From contig NC_026504.1 in the NCBI RefSeq assembly GCF_000182925.2, positions 310,001 to 374,000 on the forward strand: DNA of 64,000 nucleotides, given 5' to 3'. Each line of letters starts with the position of its first letter. The stretch's first letter is position 1. Below the pieces are notes generated by a model. That model ran no database searches. It was not told the DNA's origin and was given only the letters and a program-made list of their open reading frames with translations. A program made the translations under genes and the position numbers. The DNA comes from Neurospora crassa OR74A. Taxonomy: Eukaryota > Ascomycota > Sordariomycetes > Sordariales > Sordariaceae. Below, piece after piece: positions 32,669 to 43,974 of this stretch.

Positions 32669-33695
32669 GCGAGTGCTCGCCATCCAAGCGGTTGCGCTAA
32701 CTCGCAACATACCTAGCTTTCGGATGGCCACAAGATTCACTTCTGGCTTGTAACCGACAGGCAGGTTGCAGCTAGGGAAGACATCACACCTCCCTGGGAC
32801 TTTCGGTATCCCAATGAGAAGTTGAGATACAAGGCATCTCTGAACTTATAGGCGGCATATGCAAGCGCATATAGCAATTTGCGGTCGGTAGGCCGAATGA
32901 AGGCAAGCCTGCCTTTATTCGTGAACTACCCCAGGTCCACTTTCCGACAGCTTGCCATCTTGCTATTAGCAAATGCGAGGCTTCCAAAAGAGTGCCATTG
33001 GGTTATGGGGAGCCAGCAGCTTGGGAGTCTCTGGAAGTTTGCCAGATATTTGCGTGCTTGGACACGCAAGAGAGAGGTCGAAGTCGACGGTGACAGGTTT
33101 GTTGACATTGCGATCGGCGAGAAGATACAAGTTTATAGTTATAGGCGCGGTGCCAATCCCATAATCTCACGGCGAACGAATGGCGATTCTTTTGGTCTGT
33201 CAGCTGGAACTGGGAGGCACACCAGCAGTCCCAGTTATGGCTAGTAGACCGGAAGAGGCCCTTAAGCTGAGAAAATAATATTCACCTTTTATAGCGTCAA
33301 ACCTTGAGTCTCGCTTTCGTTGCTTCTATACTTTTCCTCGTGCTTCATCAATGTTTTGATAGCATGTACATCACTCCTGTGAACTCTCCCTCTTACAGTA
33401 TCTCCGTTCCGATGATCAAGGACTCAACGTTGTAACTTCTCTGAGACCTTCGCTTCAAGGATATTGCACCTCCAGTTGCCTTATAGTTACCTTATTTTTC
33501 CTCAACTGCATGAACCATAGTTTCTCCACAACACACACATGAAGGTTGCAAGGCCTGCTGAGCAGACTGACCTTACATGAAAAGGACCAAATACGCCGGT
33601 GCGTACACGGAAGTCGCTCAAGTAGCTGTCTCTTCCGGCCGCTCGGCGCCAATAATCATGATATGTCAACAAGTCGACTAAGGCCCTTGAAAATA
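32669..33695. other. Spacer B4-B5
   Basis: A frame at 32879-33244 (+, about 120 aa) has no recognisable motif and is probably chance. At about 33540-33690 there are weak traces of family B upstream exons. Nothing else seen. Confidence 0.4.
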
Positions 33696-34489
33696 CCATC
33701 GAAAGCGACCGTTGCAAATCTGCTTATTACTCCGCATTGGAATCACTTTGCCGGAGACCCCGACAGCGAGCTATAAGGTAAGTGGACTTTCTGGCCTATC
33801 TCGAAATAATGGGCATAAATCTAATAACGACACTGTAGAGGAAGAACATAAATAAACAGAACAACAACAAAAAAGAAAAGCGACAAGATTTCGATGAAGG
33901 AAAGGCTACCTGCTAGAGGAAGCAACAGGCGAGGGAAATGTTGCTACCAGCCCTACTCCTATGGTTGCCGCTAGTTCTCCTCCGGATGAGGGTAATGGTC
34001 TCCAGGTTAACGGCGCCGAGGATAGGTAACGACATCGAGGACAGCGACATCGATAATAGCGACACTAAAAGTATCGACGCCGAAAATAGCGACGCGGAGG
34101 ACGATGATACGGACGATAGCGACGACGAAGGGCAAGACACCCTCGGACTGGAGTCTGAAGATGACGGTGTTTTCGACCCGGACGGAGACGAGGGAGGTCC
34201 AGAAGATAGTACCTCTAACGATGAGGACGACTTCGAGGCTGGAGTGGTCGAAACCAAGGGTAGCGATACTGAAGAGCAAGATGAAGTCGACAATTCGACC
34301 ACTCCTCAAAACGATGATCAGATCTCTCCTCCTAGCGTCGAAACACCTCGTCTGGCTCGCCAACGCCTCCAAAACGCGCCAGGGACCTCGTTACCCTTTT
34401 GCTTCGGAACCCATTCCAGCCGCCGGTTCTGCTTCGTAGGGCGAAGCGAACAGCGACAGTCTGGGCAGAGAAAACATGATGTGATGTGA
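33696..34489 (+). pseudogene. Family B fragment B5 (exon 4 to acidic tail)
   Basis: The exon-4 equivalent reads SKATVANLLITPHWNHFAGD, ends PDSEL and is followed by a GTAAGT donor. The exon-5 equivalent begins at 33839 (RKNINKQNNNKKEKRQD), meets an in-frame TAG at 33914, and is followed by a highly acidic Asp/Ser-rich frame (IEDSDIDNSDTKS; EDDDTDDSDDEG). Between the TAG and the acidic part another frame looks more protein-like (EEATGEGNVATSP), so at least two frame changes are likely. No exons 1-3. The TAG again sits at a hairpin (TGCT/AGCA, within CCTG/CAGG). Confidence 0.6.
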
Positions 34490-35245
34490 GAGGTATGTCG
34501 ACAATGTGTAAATGATAGTGCTACAGCTATGTTTCAGTGGTTTCAGTGGCTGGGTACTAACAGTTCTGCATGAGACCCACATAGCGGGGGGGTTAACCCG
34601 TTTGAGCGGGATCGATGAGATGACGCCCTGTTGGAGACGACCTTCTGCCCTGTAAGCGCGGTATTTTAGGGGGGTTTCCAGGGCAATGCGCGCTACGCGC
34701 TACCTCTAAACATCTTTGTTCATCCCAAGCCGGAAACTGACCTCGACTTGCAGACACCTTCGAGGGCCATTTTCCTTTAACCCCCAAAAAGTTGCATCGC
34801 CTCCCGTCTTCTTCGCCTTTCTACCTTCTTGTCCGTTCTCAAATTCACAATACCTCCTTCGTATCTCTGCTAGCAGCACGGAAGCAGCCCTTTGCTTGTC
34901 GACCGACCTCGCCTGTCGACCTTGCCTGCCCACCAATTCGCCCCGCGCTCCAACGCTCGCCTGAGTGTCGAAAGTCAAAGCCAGCTTCTAATCAAGGAGT
35001 TGCAATTCCTAGATAATTTCGACCAACACGCAAAAGGTACCTCTATCCTCCAACATCAAATCTGATCCCATTTATCGCGTCTTTCCATCCCTTCTGTCGG
35101 GGCTCACGTGATAGTTGCTGTTTCGTTCCATGGGAATGGCAGAGTGTCTGTGTATACCATCTTGAACAACGGACCGATCGTTCCATTATTAACACCATAC
35201 CTCGTAGTACCCAGACCTACCCTCTTGCGTAGAGGTACAACCGAA
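34490..35245. other. Spacer B5-B6
   Basis: B6 leader. A CT-rich stretch and one GTACCTCTA word (about 35037). No gene supported. Confidence 0.45.
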
Positions 35246-36821
35246 ATGGCAGAATATGCGCCAACCGCGACCGACATTCGCGACTTTGTCGAGAATCTAG
35301 AGGCAGCGGCGAGGTTCGACAATCCGAATCTTGGAGAGTGGTGGAACATCATCAGTAAGTTGTGTTCCTTGAACTTCTACAAAGTTTATCGAGGGAGGAT
35401 CTACAGAAACAAAATCTTGCTAATAAGCTCTACTTGCACAGTTTCCGTGCACACGAATCTCGTACATGCCGCAACACGAACTATCAGACCCTTTACCGAA
35501 TTCCACGGAATACGCTCGCAGCACCGAACCTTCGGAGCCATTGCGTACGAATGGCTTGTAATGAACTATAAACAAGGAACAATTCGGGAGGCTCTGGGTA
35601 GAATTGGCCACACCAAGCCTGGATTGACTACCACTGTCACCCAGGGCATGGCGGCTCACGAGCTGTCGGGAGAAGCAAGGAAGGTCCGCGTGCAGGGGGC
35701 TGACCAAAGTCCTTGCAATACAGTTACGTCCCTGGCGGGACGACAACCCTCCGAGCGACAACCTTCAGAACAGCATCCCTCATAATGATCTACCCATGAA
35801 CGCGGCCTCTGAGGCGGTTCCTGCTGGCCAAGTCGTCATCCACCACTCGAGTCCTCATGCGCATGCTCCTGCCCCTCGCCAAAGCGGCTTTCCACAGGCG
35901 ACTTTTGCTCGCTCCGCGCCAGCTCTGGGTTCACCACAGCGCCCGCGTACGCCATGCCAGTCAGCTCGCAACATTGTACAGACAAGAATCATCAACAACC
36001 CCCGATTCTTAGATGTCACCGAGCCAGCTGAGGACGAGTCCAGCGACGAGACCGAAGACAATGCCGATGACGAATCCAGTGACGAGTCTGACGATGAGTC
36101 CGATGACGAGCATGACGGCGACGGTCGTGACGAGTCCTATGAGTTGAGAAACGACCCGAATCCCTTAGACAAGCAATACGGTGGGAGCAACAAAGTGAAC
36201 ATAGATCCTCATATCTTCAGGAACGCCAACTGTCAACACCAGCGCGATCTTTTGGATCAACCAATGGACACGAAAAATGTAATTATTGGACCTTCTATGG
36301 GTGTCGCTGTCCCCCACGCTCTAGCCCCTGTTCCCGCCGCTTCATAGGTTGAAGCAGACCACAGTGAGAGCCAATTTGGGGTTAGCATATTGGAGACGGT
36401 CCTTGATGGGATCATCGATAACCCAATAATTCAAGGATATCAAGGATGTCAATTTGGTATTAATCGCCCTCGCTCGCCTTACCCCACGAAGAGGGATCAT
36501 ACTATACAGAGTCCCCAAGGTGTGGACGAACTGGAGGAGTTTGATTTCGATGCCTTCATCATGGAAAACCATGACTACGACCTACCATCGAATGAGGTCG
36601 AACACCAGGCCCATGATGCCCCTTCGCAGAGTGCGACTGTTTTCGAAGACCTTGATGTCAGCGACGACGATCATGTTGTCGATGATATGGCATTGAATCA
36701 GGGACAAAATGACAGCGATGTCGCGGACGAACAAGGAACTCGCTCCAACAGTCCCTCTGGCAAGCGCAAGAGGGGCGATGAGATGCATCATCATTCCGCT
36801 CAACGTCGCCGCATGTATTAG
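35246..36821 (+). pseudogene. Family B member B6, internally deleted, with in-frame UAG in tail
   Basis: Exon 1 (35246-35354, ends GEWWNII) and the first part of exon 2 (from 35442: RTIRPFTEFHG, IGHTKPGL, MAAHEL) are intact. Then about half of exon 2 and exons 3-4 are missing, and the tail resumes in another frame from about 35730 (DDNPPSDNLQNS). It runs through an acidic block (DESSDETEDNADDESSDESD) to a TAG at 36345. It continues in frame (VEADHSESQFG; LEEFDFDAFIMENHD) to GKRKRGDE and the stop at 36821. The tail is still well preserved. The UAG sits at the start of a 5-nt loop under the perfect 6-bp stem GCTTCA/TGAAGC. The deletion makes it a probable pseudogene unless an unseen splice rescues the frame. 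Confidence 0.6.
36345..36347 (+). other. In-frame UAG in hairpin loop (B6)
   Basis: Stem GCTTCA/TGAAGC (6 bp, perfect), loop TAGGT. Candidate edited stop. Confidence 0.55.
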
Positions 36822-39039
36822 AGAGTCTCTGCAGTACAGAGGAAGTCTTCCCACTTTCCATAGTTTTCTTCCGGACTCCAACCCTCCATTTACCAGCTTG
36901 TCTATGGTGTGCTAGGTCACATCATTGCTCTCGGCGGTTTGCAGGTTCATGGGCTTTTGTCATCAAGTTAACCACGATGCTTGCTTTTAATGCACGGTTG
37001 GCAACAGAATGGATTTTGTAGGTTCATCAACGAGGGGGTATTTGGAGGCTGAGAGAAGGCGGAGTGTCGATACATGGAGTTCCATTCGATGCATTCGATT
37101 CCATCCTCTCCGTATTCGCAGGAGTTCTTGAGGTTAAGAACTGGGAGGCACATCCGCAGTCCCAGTCGTACTACACCTGCGAAGGAACGATTGGCTTCTT
37201 TGAAGGAGGGTGCAAGTCATTTCACTTAGAGTGGTTGCCTCTAAACTCTTTCTTTTATAATTTCTTATTTCCCTTTTTACATCTCCGTGGCGTGCAGTCG
37301 ACCCATCTTCGCCTTTTACTTGCAATAATGTCCCAGTCGAATATCCTGTGCTTGATGACAGTTCGGCGTATTAACACTTATACCAACCCGAAGACGAGGA
37401 GGAGCTGACCGTGTTTTCTGTAGCTCACCTTCGGAGGCTGCTTTCTCCAAACAGTTCTTGGGCAAGTAAGCCTTGAAGTTAGTCAGAGGACGAGGCTCGC
37501 TTGGAGCAAGTACTCTAGGGAGAGATGCCCAGCCAAGCAGAAGGGGTTAGACCTTTGTTTTTTTAATCATGTATACGGTATTCAAAGTCATTATTCCGCA
37601 AGTGCGCGGTGGTTCTTTGTCTTCCCTTTCGACCATGCGAGGACCTCGGTACTTGGGCCGAGTTCCATCTGGACGAACAAAGAGGAAGGTCTGCCGATGT
37701 AGATAAAGATGGCATTTCTATGCATTACTCTCATTTCTTATCATTCTGATACTTATTTTGCTCGTTTGTCGAGCCTGTCTTCTCTCAGGTTCTTCCATAC
37801 GGAACTCATTCCATCCGCTGCGTGCTACCAAATTCACGTGTTCATGGTTCAATCTTCCCCGGCCATATTGTTCATGAACTCACCTGGAGGGACCATATGG
37901 TTAGTCCTACTGTTTAATAACATGTTTCAGGGGTGTTAATTATCTACGCATTGCTTGAAAAGTGTGTTTTTGAACAAGTGTCTAGCTATGCTGTTCGTGA
38001 ATATTGGGGTGGCATCGTTCATGAGTAGAAATCCAGCGTCGCCAACCAGCAGGATATCAGCGATGTTTTATTGTTAGTTCTAGGCCCCTGCTAGTGGGGT
38101 TACAGGGCTGGTTGCTAACAGTTTACCATAGGAGCCACATGCGACATGCAGCGGTTTGCCAGAGGGAGATGATACGGCTGGATTGAAAAGCAAGTTGGAC
38201 CGAAGATGAAGAACGCCTACAGATGGATAGATACTGGGCTACCAGTGATGGATGACCTTGGGAAACCTTACCTTTTCAACAACAGCACAATCCATCTGTC
38301 GCTCCAGCAACCCTCCTGGTGCACGAGTATGGAATTGGGATGAGTTGAAGCAAGGCGCGGTGAGAGCGCGTTTGGCCTCAACACCAAAACCTTGTTCACC
38401 ATCGAGCCCTGAACAGCGAGGTTGATCACGAGCAGCACTGCGAATCCTCTAGCAAAGCCTCTGATCTTATTACCTGGAGAGCAAAACCCCACAAACGCAG
38501 CAACAGTCGCTGGCCCTCTAACTACTATAAGAATCCCCCCCCAGCTCCAAATCTCAACCTCAAAACTTCCCCCTGCAAGCAACGAGCCTTCTTCGACGAC
38601 GAACCTCGACCCAGCTTTGCTAACTAAGCAGTTGACCCCGCCCACCCTACCTACTCACTCGAATATTTTCGTGACCTATCGCCTACCTCTACCCTTACTT
38701 CATCGAACATCGATCACTCTCTCGACTCGGCCTTTACCACTTGCACTTCAAGTCTTTCAACTCGCACTCGATATTCCACGCAACCTCAACAAACGATCCA
38801 TCGAGATCGTTCACTGCTTGCACCTTATCTTGCTTTCAAGTAAGTCGACATCCTTATATACCTTCCTTTCTTCACTTTTCCATGCTCGTCATTCGTACCT
38901 TACCTATGATTCACTTCTTGTGCGAGCGCATTCATATATAATTCGCTTGTTCAACTATCCACAAACACGTATCTCGATACATGCCAAGACGCAATCTTCT
39001 AACATCTTCGACTGTTCTAGTCATTCCCCACCTCTCACA
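36822..39039. other. Spacer B6-B7
   Basis: More than 2 kb with no supported gene. A phrase near 37138 (AACTGGGAGGCACA...CGCAGTCCCAGT) also occurs near 33208 after B4 (AACTGGGAGGCACACCAGCA). This indicates that the duplicated unit included 3' flank. The B7 leader (38.4-39.0 kb) is CT-rich. Confidence 0.5.
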
Positions 39040-41899
39040 ATGTCTGTCTCTTTTGACCATGCCCAGCGAATCCCAGACTTCCTGGAGGCAGCTGCCAGGG
39101 TCAGGGACCCTAATCTGGTGGCCTATTGGCGTATCATAAGTAAGTCACTCGATGCTGTCTATGCCACACCAGAACACTCCTAATGAACCATCACACAGTG
39201 ACCATACAAGTCAACCTGGTCAACCCAACGAACAATGTCGTCCGCCGCTTCGCCGAGTTTACTCGTCGTCGTGCGTACGACCCCCATTACAGCCATTTTG
39301 CCGAGAGCGTATACCAGTGGCTTGTCTTCCTCCACCGGGCCGGGTTGACGGCTGAAGGACTTGCCAAGATTGGGCCAACCAAGCCCGGCTTGGTACAGAA
39401 GCTGAGGAAGACCCTCGCATCGCATGAACTTGGCCACTCGCGGAAGAAGACCCGTGAGCACCACCCGGCTGGCCAAGAATACAAACGAATCTACATGACG
39501 GAGGCCGACTTCATGGTCGGCGAAGGCGTGATGGAGGTCCTGGGCTATCCTGCCGGGCCAGTGTTGAACTCCCAGGTTGCCGACATACCAACCAGCGAGC
39601 CTGACAAGGTTCAGTATGTCGACCAAATGGTCATAGCGTTGAAGAACATGGTCGGCAGGGACAGGGGTATGGAGGCCCAAGTCAAGCAGGTTATGGCTAC
39701 ATCAGCCTCTGTTTTTGAGTCTCTGGCATGGCGTCTATTTGTAAGTCACCGCCCATATGTGGAGCAACACATGAGCCATTAGGCTAACCGCCCATTTCAC
39801 AGATCGCCTGCCGTCAAGCCCAGCTTGGGAAGCCCAAGGTCTCACCATGGGCAACAAGCTACTACTACCGGAAGTACGACAACTTCCAATCTCGATGGGA
39901 CGATCTCATCCACTTCGTCCAGACCAACAAGGCGGCGGTCTCCAACTTGTTCCTGAGCAGCTACTTTGCCAGGTTCGCGGCCGACCCCTACAAGGAACGG
40001 TCGACAAAGCAGCAGAACGCCAAGACAAATAACGACAAGGCAGACAAGAAGAGAGCTGGCGACGAAGCCATTGCGACCCTGGCTGGCCACCCAGTGCCAC
40101 TTCAAGCCAACATCGTTGCTGAAGGGAACGCCCAACCTCATATCAACGCCGGAAATGGTGAGCAGGCCGCTCAGGACTTTTTGGCTGCTGCCGGTGCCGC
40201 TGGTGCTCAAGCTGAAGGTCGTCAGAAACCCCAGGAGCCCATCTTCGCCCGCCCCCAGAGCATCGATATGGCCAATGACGGGTGGATCAACTACCAGGAG
40301 AACAACTTTGAGGCCCTATACAGGATGCACGAGGCCCAGTTGGAGGCTTATAACGCTGAGGTTAAAGCCTATAACGAGCAAAAGAACGCGGCGGCAACGG
40401 AAAGCTACAGTGACTTTGAGGACGACGACGACTTACAAGACGATAGCAACTACGCTGACGTGGATAACAACGGCGACGCTCCTAACGGCCAAAACAATGG
40501 AGTGGACTATACCGAAATCTTCGACGACATCTACGGCGTATCAGATGACGAAACCCGTGAAAGGAGAAGACAAGAGGTTTCGGCTGCCCGGGCTCCTGCG
40601 GCTCTTCCCAACATGCCCCTGAACGGTAGTGGCTCTGGTCCTACCATGTCCGGCCTAGCAATGCCTGTCTTCGCTGCTCGTCCGACTCGGACTCAACCGA
40701 GCCCAGCCACCCGGCCACATGCTTCTAGTGGTCTTAAGCAGCCCACTCCTCCTGGCACCAGAATCCAGCAAGTCGCCCATCGCCCATTGGCTGTCCCGGC
40801 GGCTCCCAATAACAGCCCTCGAGAAGAATTCCAATCTCCCGCAAGGCCAGGTCCAAACATCAGACGCCCGGGTCCTGACCAAGTCCGACAACCGGTCCAG
40901 TCGCAGTCCTCCGCGCCAATGGCTCAGGTGCAGTCTCCGGCTCGACCCCTCCCCAATGTTGTGCCAAGGCGCATCATCACGCCCGCTTCCGAGAGAGCCA
41001 GGCTCCTCAGGGAAAGTCAACAACCTGCGGTTACGGGTATCACTCCTCCGGCCATACATAACGCGCCTCCTCAGCAGGCTGCTAAACCTCAGGCTGCCCC
41101 TGGCACACCTCAATTACAACATGCTCATGACCGGTTTGATCCCTCCGCTGGTCCTGCTTCGTAGAGCGGACAGGCCAACGCGAGATCAATCCAGCAACTT
41201 CACGAGCCCGCAATCCAAGAAGCAACAACAGAAGATCTTGAGCAATGGACCAGGGAACTTGAACAACTCAACAACCCGGAACAGCCCTTAGCGATGCCTG
41301 TCCAGCAAGCTGCGGTTCCTGAGGTTCATCAGCCAGGCGAAGAAGAACTGATGGCCTTATTTGAGCAGATGACAAACGGCCCACCTGAAGCTCCTCAGCA
41401 ATCAGTTTTTCCGCCTGCAGATAATCATGTTGACTTTGACATGGACCAGCTGGAAGACTTGGACGTGCCGCTCGAAGGTATCATGACCAACGAAGAGCTC
41501 ATAGCCTATGCTGAGACGCAAGGATATCGCATTGATATCAATGATCTGGCGCAGCTGGATGTAGCTGAAGACAACAACGCCGAAAACCAGATCATGGGCG
41601 CCGGATTCATCAACGAACAGCTTGTTGAACATCTAGTGAAGGAGAACGCCAACAAGCTATCGGAACAGAACAATGACGCGGATGGAGACCAAGATCTCTT
41701 TAGTCAGTTCATCAACCTGCCAGATGATATCGATAACACTGAGGATGATCTTTTTGCCGACGAGTACGTGATGCACGACGCCATTGAGGGCTTTTACAGC
41801 CAGGACGGCACCGGCAGCATCGGCAACAAAAGGATGAGGGATGACAATGGCGAGAATGAGGGGGGCCAGCATCCTGCGCAGCGGGCTCGCACGCATTGA
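39040..41899 (+). CDS. Family B member B7 (in-frame UAG at codon 668; introns 3 and 4 absent)
   Basis: The model is join(39040..39139, 39199..39740, 39803..41899), 913 codons including TAG at 41162. Exon 1 ends VAYWRII with the phase-1 split codon. Exon 2 has IGPTKPGL, LASHEL and ADIPTSE. The third exon fuses the 120-nt, 81-nt and tail exons without introns (PWATSYYYRKY...VQTNKAAVSNLF), a precise loss of two introns. The tail is long: Lys-rich helix, acidic block (YSDFEDDDDLQDDSNYADVD), then Pro/Gln-rich disorder (VQSPARPLPNVVPRR) up to the TAG. Past it come a Glu/Gln helix (EATTEDLEQWTRELEQLN) and acidic FDMDQLEDLD, ending in GNKRMRDDNG and QRARTH. The UAG lies in the 6-nt loop TCGTAG of a stem GTCC-GCT/AGC-GGAC with one bulge. 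It is the largest copy. Function unknown. Confidence 0.75.
41162..41164 (+). other. In-frame UAG in hairpin loop (B7)
   Basis: GCT/AGC closing loop TCGTAG, stacked after a one-base bulge on GTCC/GGAC (7 bp in all). The frame is open for another 244 codons. Candidate edited stop. Confidence 0.55.
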
Positions 41900-43974
41900 A
41901 TAGTTTGATCAGGGATGATGAGAGGTCATGACCGATGACGAATGATGACTGGGAAGCTTGGGAATCGGGACCGCTAGCTGGTGACAACGGGAACAAAGGG
42001 ATTCATAACATGACTATTATTTTCGTTTGGGATGGTACCTGTAGAACAGAAAGAAGAATCTATCATTGTTTGAGTCATGTAAAGGGGACATAAGGTCGAG
42101 CATCAAAGGGTGCAGCATGGGTCATAGTCTGCAATGACAATAATGCAACTCATGAACAAACAATTAAATTTTCTGTGACGGATGTGACTGATGTGAAATA
42201 TTGGGCCAGTCAGATCGTCTGCGAAGTAATATAAATATCACTCTTACCCTTCGTTCCCCTTGTGTCCGATGTGACAATTCCATGGCGCTATTCAGGGATT
42301 AACAAGTGAACCTTGGTCGTCAATTTAAGGTTTGCGCAAGGCTGTGTGTGACGGTGAGGTGTAAGTGATAGTGCATTCCCCTGTATAGCGGGTTTCAGGG
42401 GGTAGCTACTAACTTCTCAACTTCACTGCATGTAGGTGCAGGGGTTTGGGGTCCGTGCACCATGTCAACCGCCAGCCTTACTGGACCGACCAACATTGGC
42501 AACGGACCCTAACGTCACCAACAACTCTTTCGACTTGTTCTGGAATGCGATTATCATGATTCCAATACCGGTTTTTAAGATATAACCTAGATACTCGTCT
42601 CGGTCAAGATCCCTGACACGTATGAAATGAACTTGTACACGCCGCAAGAGACGTCTTCAAAATGTTGGAAACTTCACTATCATATATGCTCCATGCCTAG
42701 GTAGGTACAAGGAGCCCAAGATCTCTCACCCGGTGTTCTCCAGGTTTGATTTGCTCGAGCTGATTACATATGGAGGCGTATCGGAAGGAGAAATCGTCGC
42801 AATTCTCAAAATGGCGGGTAGGATATCAAGTGGCAAGGGGGAACGAGAGAGCGAGAGAACTGAGAAGGTGGTGGGTGCGATGGTCGTGGACTCCTGGTGG
42901 AAAATCGTCACTTTACCAACCTTGATATTCGTTTTTCAGCATGGAAACCTTTTCACTTTCAAAATCGGGACCTTGTTACTGAATTCTTCCTTCCTTGCGA
43001 GCGTTTGTTTTCCATCAATTTCTACGGGTCCGCCCTGCTAGCCCTGTTATCTCGTCTACTATAGAGCGCTGTAATTCAGTACCTAGGTTCTTGAAGTTTT
43101 AGTAGGGGTTTCCACAGTAACAGCGCGATCGCAACTGTGTTCATCCCATTCTTCCAGGGGCGACGGTCAAGTGGAGCGCGTCGGGAGCGCGGTTTGCCCA
43201 TACCTATTGACAAGTGTCGGATCGCAGTTGCCCCAGGCGAGGCTGAACTTGTATTATTTCTGCCATCTCTCACCTACTAACTTATTTAGTCCCCCGCATT
43301 TCTACCCTTACTTGACCTCGCTTTCCTTCTTCCCTTTTTTTGTCAAGTGACCGCGTCGCACCACCAGTCGTCACCCTTTCCCTGACTCGACGATCGTCAA
43401 CATCTTCCGTGTTGATTACAGCGCCCGCCATTCGTAACAGGTCTGACCGCGCGCTCTTGGTTCGAGCCTCAGCTTGGAATCAGAACTGAGCCTGTCGACA
43501 TCGTGATCGACGACCGCCACGACTACCTCACCATCACATTATCAGTGTCTCTTGATCAACCAAGCGCATCAAACGTGTGTCTTCGTCAAGTTCAGCAATC
43601 CAGAGTAAGTCTTCGCTCACGTCCTTTGTCGATTCTTCGCAGTTTGGTGTCCCACGACCCCTCACAACGCGTTCGCCCACGCTCAAAGACGGCCCACGGT
43701 CTAGCTCTTCCCTGTCGCGCGCCTGGCATCTTGATTTCTTTCATCTTCTTCCACCATCCTATAGCTTATTTCATTTGCTCCAACCTCAACATCTGATCCG
43801 ACTGTACTCAAATGATTTGGCGTCTTTATATACTTTCCCAAGACTGACCATCCAGAAATTAGGTACCAAGGCTGCGGTCACTCGCTCGACTGATTTGAAT
43901 TACCACCTGGCGCTTTCTTCATCGGAATCCACCCACTTGTAACAAGCCAAGCCACAACGTCCGACTGAGCGACA
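41900..43974. other. Spacer B7-B8
   Basis: No gene supported over 2 kb. A frame at 42733-43041 (+) has no recognisable motif. 43.3-43.97 kb is the B8 leader, which may hold a 5' UTR intron (GTAAGT at 43602). Confidence 0.45.
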
